A stretch of DNA of 9,282 bases from Pseudomonadota bacterium. Lineage in GTDB: Bacteria > Pseudomonadota > Alphaproteobacteria > Rhizobiales > Rhizobiaceae. This document shows, piece by piece, positions 6,468 to 9,282 of this stretch. The position numbers and the translations under genes are program-made. A model generated the notes under the pieces. The model searched no databases, had not been told where the DNA came from, and saw only the letters and a list, made by a program, of their open reading frames with translations. Location: contig JAEWFU010000229.1 of the NCBI GenBank assembly GCA_023388675.1, positions 1 to 9,282 on the forward strand. The letters run 5' to 3'. The first letter of the stretch is position 1; every line of letters begins with the position of its first letter.

Positions 6468-7781
6468 CTATCGCCCTGCCGACACGAGCAGAACCCAGTC
6501 CCCGAAGCCGGCTCGATTGGACACGGCCGGCGGAGCGATGGAAATTGCCCCGCCCTGCACGAGCTGCATCTCAACGCCGGCGCTCATGATGCCGGCGGAG
6601 GGATCGTACCACCGTATGCTCAGAGTATCGGATGCGAAAGCGCTCCGGTCGACTGTCACCGCGCCCGGATCGACGAGGTATGAAATCGACCAACTTCGAT
6701 CACCGGCGACCGCCGTTGTCAGCCGGCCTCCCTCTGCCTGGACAGGTCCATCCGCAGAAGCGGGCGCAAGCGTCCACCAATCGGTCCCGTCAAACAGCAT
6801 TTTCAGATGTGTCATGCTCTGCGCGCCGCGGCTCGCAAGCGCCTCGCGCCATGTCTGCTCGACCGGGTAGATGCCGGGCCCGCTGAAGTGCCATATCGGG
6901 TTGTTGCCGAATATCTGGCCCGAGGCGCCGCCGAGCAGAGCACCGTAGGCAGCCTCGCGCAGTGATTGCTCGGAGGTATTGTGCTCCCCTTCGTAGAAGC
7001 TCTCCAACAACAGCAGAGGCCGGCCCAACTCCATCTGGTGTCGTTCGAGCACCTCGCGATGGACATCGGAATAGGAATAGATCGTCTCGATATCCATCCA
7101 GTCGGCACTCGGCCAGACCTGTGCCGGTATCGAGTCGGGTCCTGCATGTGCCGCCGCCAGAGCGGTATCGCCACCGGCGCGCAGGCCATCGATCACGGCC
7201 TCGACGACGGACGGGTCAGCCGGATCGTAGTCGCCACCGTGCAGCCAGATGATGTTGTCCAGCTCACGAAAATGCTCGGCAAGGTACCGGCCATAGGCTT
7301 CCAGCTTCTGCGTGCCCGCACCCTGCATCTGCGCATACCAGCCTTCCTCGCCGCCGCCGAAGCCTAGATAGGCCGGCGTCAGCAGCACGACGAACCCCTC
7401 ATCACGGGCACGTGACAGCACCCATCGCGCATGATCGAAATAGGCCGCATTCGGCTCGAACGGTCGGCCTTCCGCGAACGGGCGCTGGCCATAGGCGTTC
7501 GCCGGTGCATTGCTGGCGAATTTGTGCTCGATGAGCGAGACGACGAGCGTGTTGAACCCGCGCGAACGACGGTCGGCCAGGTAGAGATCGACCTCCTCCC
7601 TTGTCAGTTCGGCGATCAGCGACCAGGCGGTATCGCCATGCAGAAGGAAAGGACGATCGTCCGCATCGACGAGATAGTTTCCGTTGTCGCCGATCCGAAG
7701 CGGAAAAGCCGTCCCCCACGCGGCAGAAGCCGCAGCGAGTATGGAAAGCGACACAACAACGGCGCGGAGGATCGCCTGCAT
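6468..7781 (-). CDS. Secreted DUF4038 (apiosidase-like, GH140-related) glycoside hydrolase
   Basis: A 437-residue protein with an N-terminal signal peptide: MQAILRAVVVSLSILAAASA, a basic residue, a hydrophobic core and small residues for cleavage at about 20-25. It should act in the periplasm or outside. The mature part is a TIM-barrel of the DUF4038 type. It shows FLLHGDTAWSLI (45-56), LTREEVDLYLADRRSRGFN (59-77), IIWLHGGDYDP (177-187) and LLLLESFYEGEHN (256-268). By analogy with GH140 apiosidases, D184 is the candidate acid/base and E260 the candidate nucleophile. The C-terminal ~90 residues, including RWYDPSAG (390-397) and GFGDWVLLV (425-433), resemble the beta-sandwich often called putative collagen-binding domain. 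Length and domain order are normal. Start and stop place it 4 bp after the aminotransferase, so the two are co-transcribed. The substrate is unknown; apiose, another branched sugar, is one possibility. Confidence 0.85.
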   Translation of the reverse strand: MQAILRAVVVSLSILAAASAAWGTAFPLRIGDNGNYLVDADDRPFLLHGDTAWSLIAELTREEVDLYLADRRSRGFNTLVVSLIEHKFASNAPANAYGQRPFAEGRPFEPNAAYFDHARWVLSRARDEGFVVLLTPAYLGFGGGEEGWYAQMQGAGTQKLEAYGRYLAEHFRELDNIIWLHGGDYDPADPSVVEAVIDGLRAGGDTALAAAHAGPDSIPAQVWPSADWMDIETIYSYSDVHREVLERHQMELGRPLLLLESFYEGEHNTSEQSLREAAYGALLGGASGQIFGNNPIWHFSGPGIYPVEQTWREALASRGAQSMTHLKMLFDGTDWWTLAPASADGPVQAEGGRLTTAVAGDRSWSISYLVDPGAVTVDRSAFASDTLSIRWYDPSAGIMSAGVEMQLVQGGAISIAPPAVSNRAGFGDWVLLVSAGR

Positions 7782-7785
7782 CCCG

Positions 7786-9144
7786 TTATCTGACGACGGC
7801 TAGTTTCTTGGGCTCCGCTGCGGCGCCGCCGTTGAACGCTCTGAAAACCACCTGCGACGGCCGACCGACCAGGTGCCGCTCGATGCCATCTTCAAGCGCC
7901 CGCGCATAGATCTCCAGAGCGGCATCGACGGCCGACACCGTCTCGTCGATTTCAGCATCGCCATGCGTGTAGCTGACCACGAAGGATGGCGCGAGCACGC
8001 CACGGCGGATGATTTCCTGCAGGAACAGGGTGCGGAAGGCCTGCGATGGTTTGCCGGAACGGTCGAGAGTGCTGAAGGCCAGGCAGCAATCGCGACCGAC
8101 GGGAGCAAAATGATCGGCGATGCCACGCCGCTTCGCCGCCTTGGCGACGCCTTCCTTCAGTTTCCGGCCCTGGCGATACAGGTGTTCGATGACCGGTTCG
8201 TCCCGATAGACCTTCATGGTCGCGATCGCCGCGGCCAGCGCATGCGTCTCCGCGCCATGCGTGGTCGAAAGCAGGAATACGCGCGGCCGGTCGACATGGT
8301 CGAGGCCCCCGAGGCGCATGATCTCCTGACGTCCGGCGAGCGCCGAAATGGAGAAGCCGTTGCCAAGCGCTTTGCCGAAACAGGATAGATCAGGAACGAT
8401 GTCGTAAAGTGCCTGCGCTCCCCCGCCATGCCAGCGGAAGCCCGTAATCATCTCGTCGAGGATCAGCAGTGCGCCGTTGTCGCGGCAGATGCGCTGCACC
8501 TCATGCAGGTAGCCAGTGGGCGGGTCGTCTCCACGCGAGGGCTCCATGATCACCGCTGCGATCCGGCCGGGATGGAGTGCAAACAGAGCCTCGACACTCG
8601 AGGCATCGCCATACCGGAACGTCACTGTGAGGCGACGGATCGTTTCCGGAATGCCGGCATTCATCGGCGTCGTGCCGATGAACCAGTCGTCCGTCGAGAA
8701 GAAGGGGTGATCGGCGCAACAGGCCACCATGTCGCGACCGGTATAGGCCCGCGCCAGCCGCACCGCGGCAGAGGTGGCATCCGATCCGTCCTTGCAGAAC
8801 TTGACCATCTCCGCACCCCTGACGGTGTCGAGAAAGGCCTGTGCGCATTCGGCTTCCAGTCGGTGCGGCCTCGTGAAATTCGCCCCGTCTTGCATCGCGC
8901 GCATGGCCGCCTCGACGACTGGTCCGTAGGCGTGGCCGAGACCCACGGCACGGTTGCCCATGCCATACTCGATGTAGCGGTTGCCATCCACGTCCCAGAC
9001 ATGACAACCCTCGCCACGCGCGATGAATCCGGGAGAGAGAACAGGGTACTGGTCATCTCCCTTGGCGTAGGTATGAGCACCGCCGGGAATGATTTCCGCT
9101 GCACGGGCGCGGAGCGCATCGGATCGCGTGAAATCGGTGATCAT
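7786..9144 (-). CDS. Class III aminotransferase, glutamate-1-semialdehyde aminomutase-like
   Basis: A 452-residue PLP enzyme of fold type I, class III. The N-terminal IIPGGAHTYAKGDDQYP (18-34) is the variant of the GSA-aminomutase substrate-loop motif seen in non-haem homologues. It is followed by VWDVDGNRYIEYGMG (49-63), KFCKDGSDATSAAVRLARAYTGRD with the phosphate-binding G120-S121, ILDEMITGFRW with the PLP-nitrogen aspartate D230, CFGKALGNGFSISAL with Schiff-base lysine K258, and STTHGAET (293-300). All catalytic residues are present. Location in a sugar-modification locus and the altered N-terminal motif argue against a housekeeping hemL role; it more likely aminates, or isomerises an amine on, a glycan-linked or small-molecule substrate. 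The ATG at 9144 directly follows the TAG of the upstream frame with no gap, and the glycosidase starts 4 bp after its stop. This is the middle of an operon. Confidence 0.88.
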   Translation of the reverse strand: MITDFTRSDALRARAAEIIPGGAHTYAKGDDQYPVLSPGFIARGEGCHVWDVDGNRYIEYGMGNRAVGLGHAYGPVVEAAMRAMQDGANFTRPHRLEAECAQAFLDTVRGAEMVKFCKDGSDATSAAVRLARAYTGRDMVACCADHPFFSTDDWFIGTTPMNAGIPETIRRLTVTFRYGDASSVEALFALHPGRIAAVIMEPSRGDDPPTGYLHEVQRICRDNGALLILDEMITGFRWHGGGAQALYDIVPDLSCFGKALGNGFSISALAGRQEIMRLGGLDHVDRPRVFLLSTTHGAETHALAAAIATMKVYRDEPVIEHLYRQGRKLKEGVAKAAKRRGIADHFAPVGRDCCLAFSTLDRSGKPSQAFRTLFLQEIIRRGVLAPSFVVSYTHGDAEIDETVSAVDAALEIYARALEDGIERHLVGRPSQVVFRAFNGGAAAEPKKLAVVR

Positions 9145-9282
9145 CTAGGCTGCATCCCTCGCCGGGGGTCGATACCAACGCTCGCGCGCAACCCTGAGCC
9201 AGTTCTTGACCGGCGCAGGCAGATAGGTTCGCAGGCCGGCCCGAAGGCCGAGCGGCGTCGCCCATTCGTCCATCGGCAGCGG
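9145..9282 (-). CDS. C-terminal tail of an unidentified upstream gene (runs off right edge)
   Basis: An open frame enters from the right edge and ends with TAG immediately before the aminotransferase ATG. It gives 45 residues, reading PLPMDEWATPLGLRAGLRTY at the start of the visible part and ending WYRPPARDAA. I do not recognise the family. The basic, Trp- and Arg-rich tail and the PMDEW segment faintly recall the C-terminus of asparagine-synthase-like amidotransferases, but this is too short to claim. The zero-gap junction with the next gene and the GC-rich codon use support it being real coding sequence. Confidence 0.5.
   Translation of the reverse strand, partial: PLPMDEWATPLGLRAGLRTYLPAPVKNWLRVARERWYRPPARDAA

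Noticed and set aside
9053..9265. 70-codon minus-strand frame near the right edge
   Set aside because: It overlaps the aminotransferase N-terminus in another frame. The frame ending at 9145 directly before the aminotransferase ATG is the better candidate for the upstream gene.

Overview
The window looks like a chromosomal surface-polysaccharide or glycoconjugate locus from a GC-rich alphaproteobacterium. A Rhizobiales-type host is my best guess, from the GC-rich coding style and the flavour of the proteins; no rRNA or other phylogenetic marker is present to prove it. Coding density is very high. Eight complete or nearly complete protein genes are recognisable, with a truncated gene at each edge counted among or beside them. 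I see no tRNA, rRNA, CRISPR array, insertion sequence or phage gene.

Layout, from the right edge in the direction of transcription of the minus strand. The tail of an unidentified gene (9145-9282) abuts a class III aminotransferase of the glutamate-1-semialdehyde aminomutase type (7786-9144). This is followed 4 bp later by a signal-peptide-bearing DUF4038/apiosidase-like glycoside hydrolase (6468-7781). After a 151-bp gap come an extended SDR nucleotide-sugar epimerase/reductase (5249-6316) and a DUF4910-type aminopeptidase-like protein with a C-terminal winged helix (3918-5210 or -5252). That block converges, with 6 bp between stop codons, on the only plus-strand gene, an RmlC-type sugar 3,5-epimerase (3372-3911). 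The epimerase is divergent from a second minus-strand operon across a roughly 310-bp intergenic region holding a 15-bp inverted repeat. The second operon encodes a zinc-binding sugar C-methyltransferase (1764-3059), an RfbF-like sugar-1-phosphate nucleotidyltransferase (952-1767), a PIG-L/LmbE deacetylase (299-955) and the N-terminus of a phosphomannomutase/phosphoglucomutase (1-275). In this second operon two junctions are 4-base ATGA overlaps and the third is a 23-bp gap with a strong Shine-Dalgarno sequence.

How the genes could work together (inference): the mutase supplies a hexose-1-phosphate, the nucleotidyltransferase activates it, and the epimerase, C-methyltransferase and SDR remodel a keto-sugar intermediate into an unusual, probably C-methyl-branched deoxysugar. 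The aminotransferase, PIG-L deacetylase and DUF4910 hydrolase suggest amine or amide chemistry on the same or an attached group. The exported hydrolase may trim or recycle the finished glycan. No 4,6-dehydratase, 3-dehydrase (RfbH type), glycosyltransferase, Wzx/Wzy or ABC exporter lies in the window, so the pathway must extend beyond it. The combination matches no named sugar pathway that I can recall completely; it is the best candidate here for an undescribed system.
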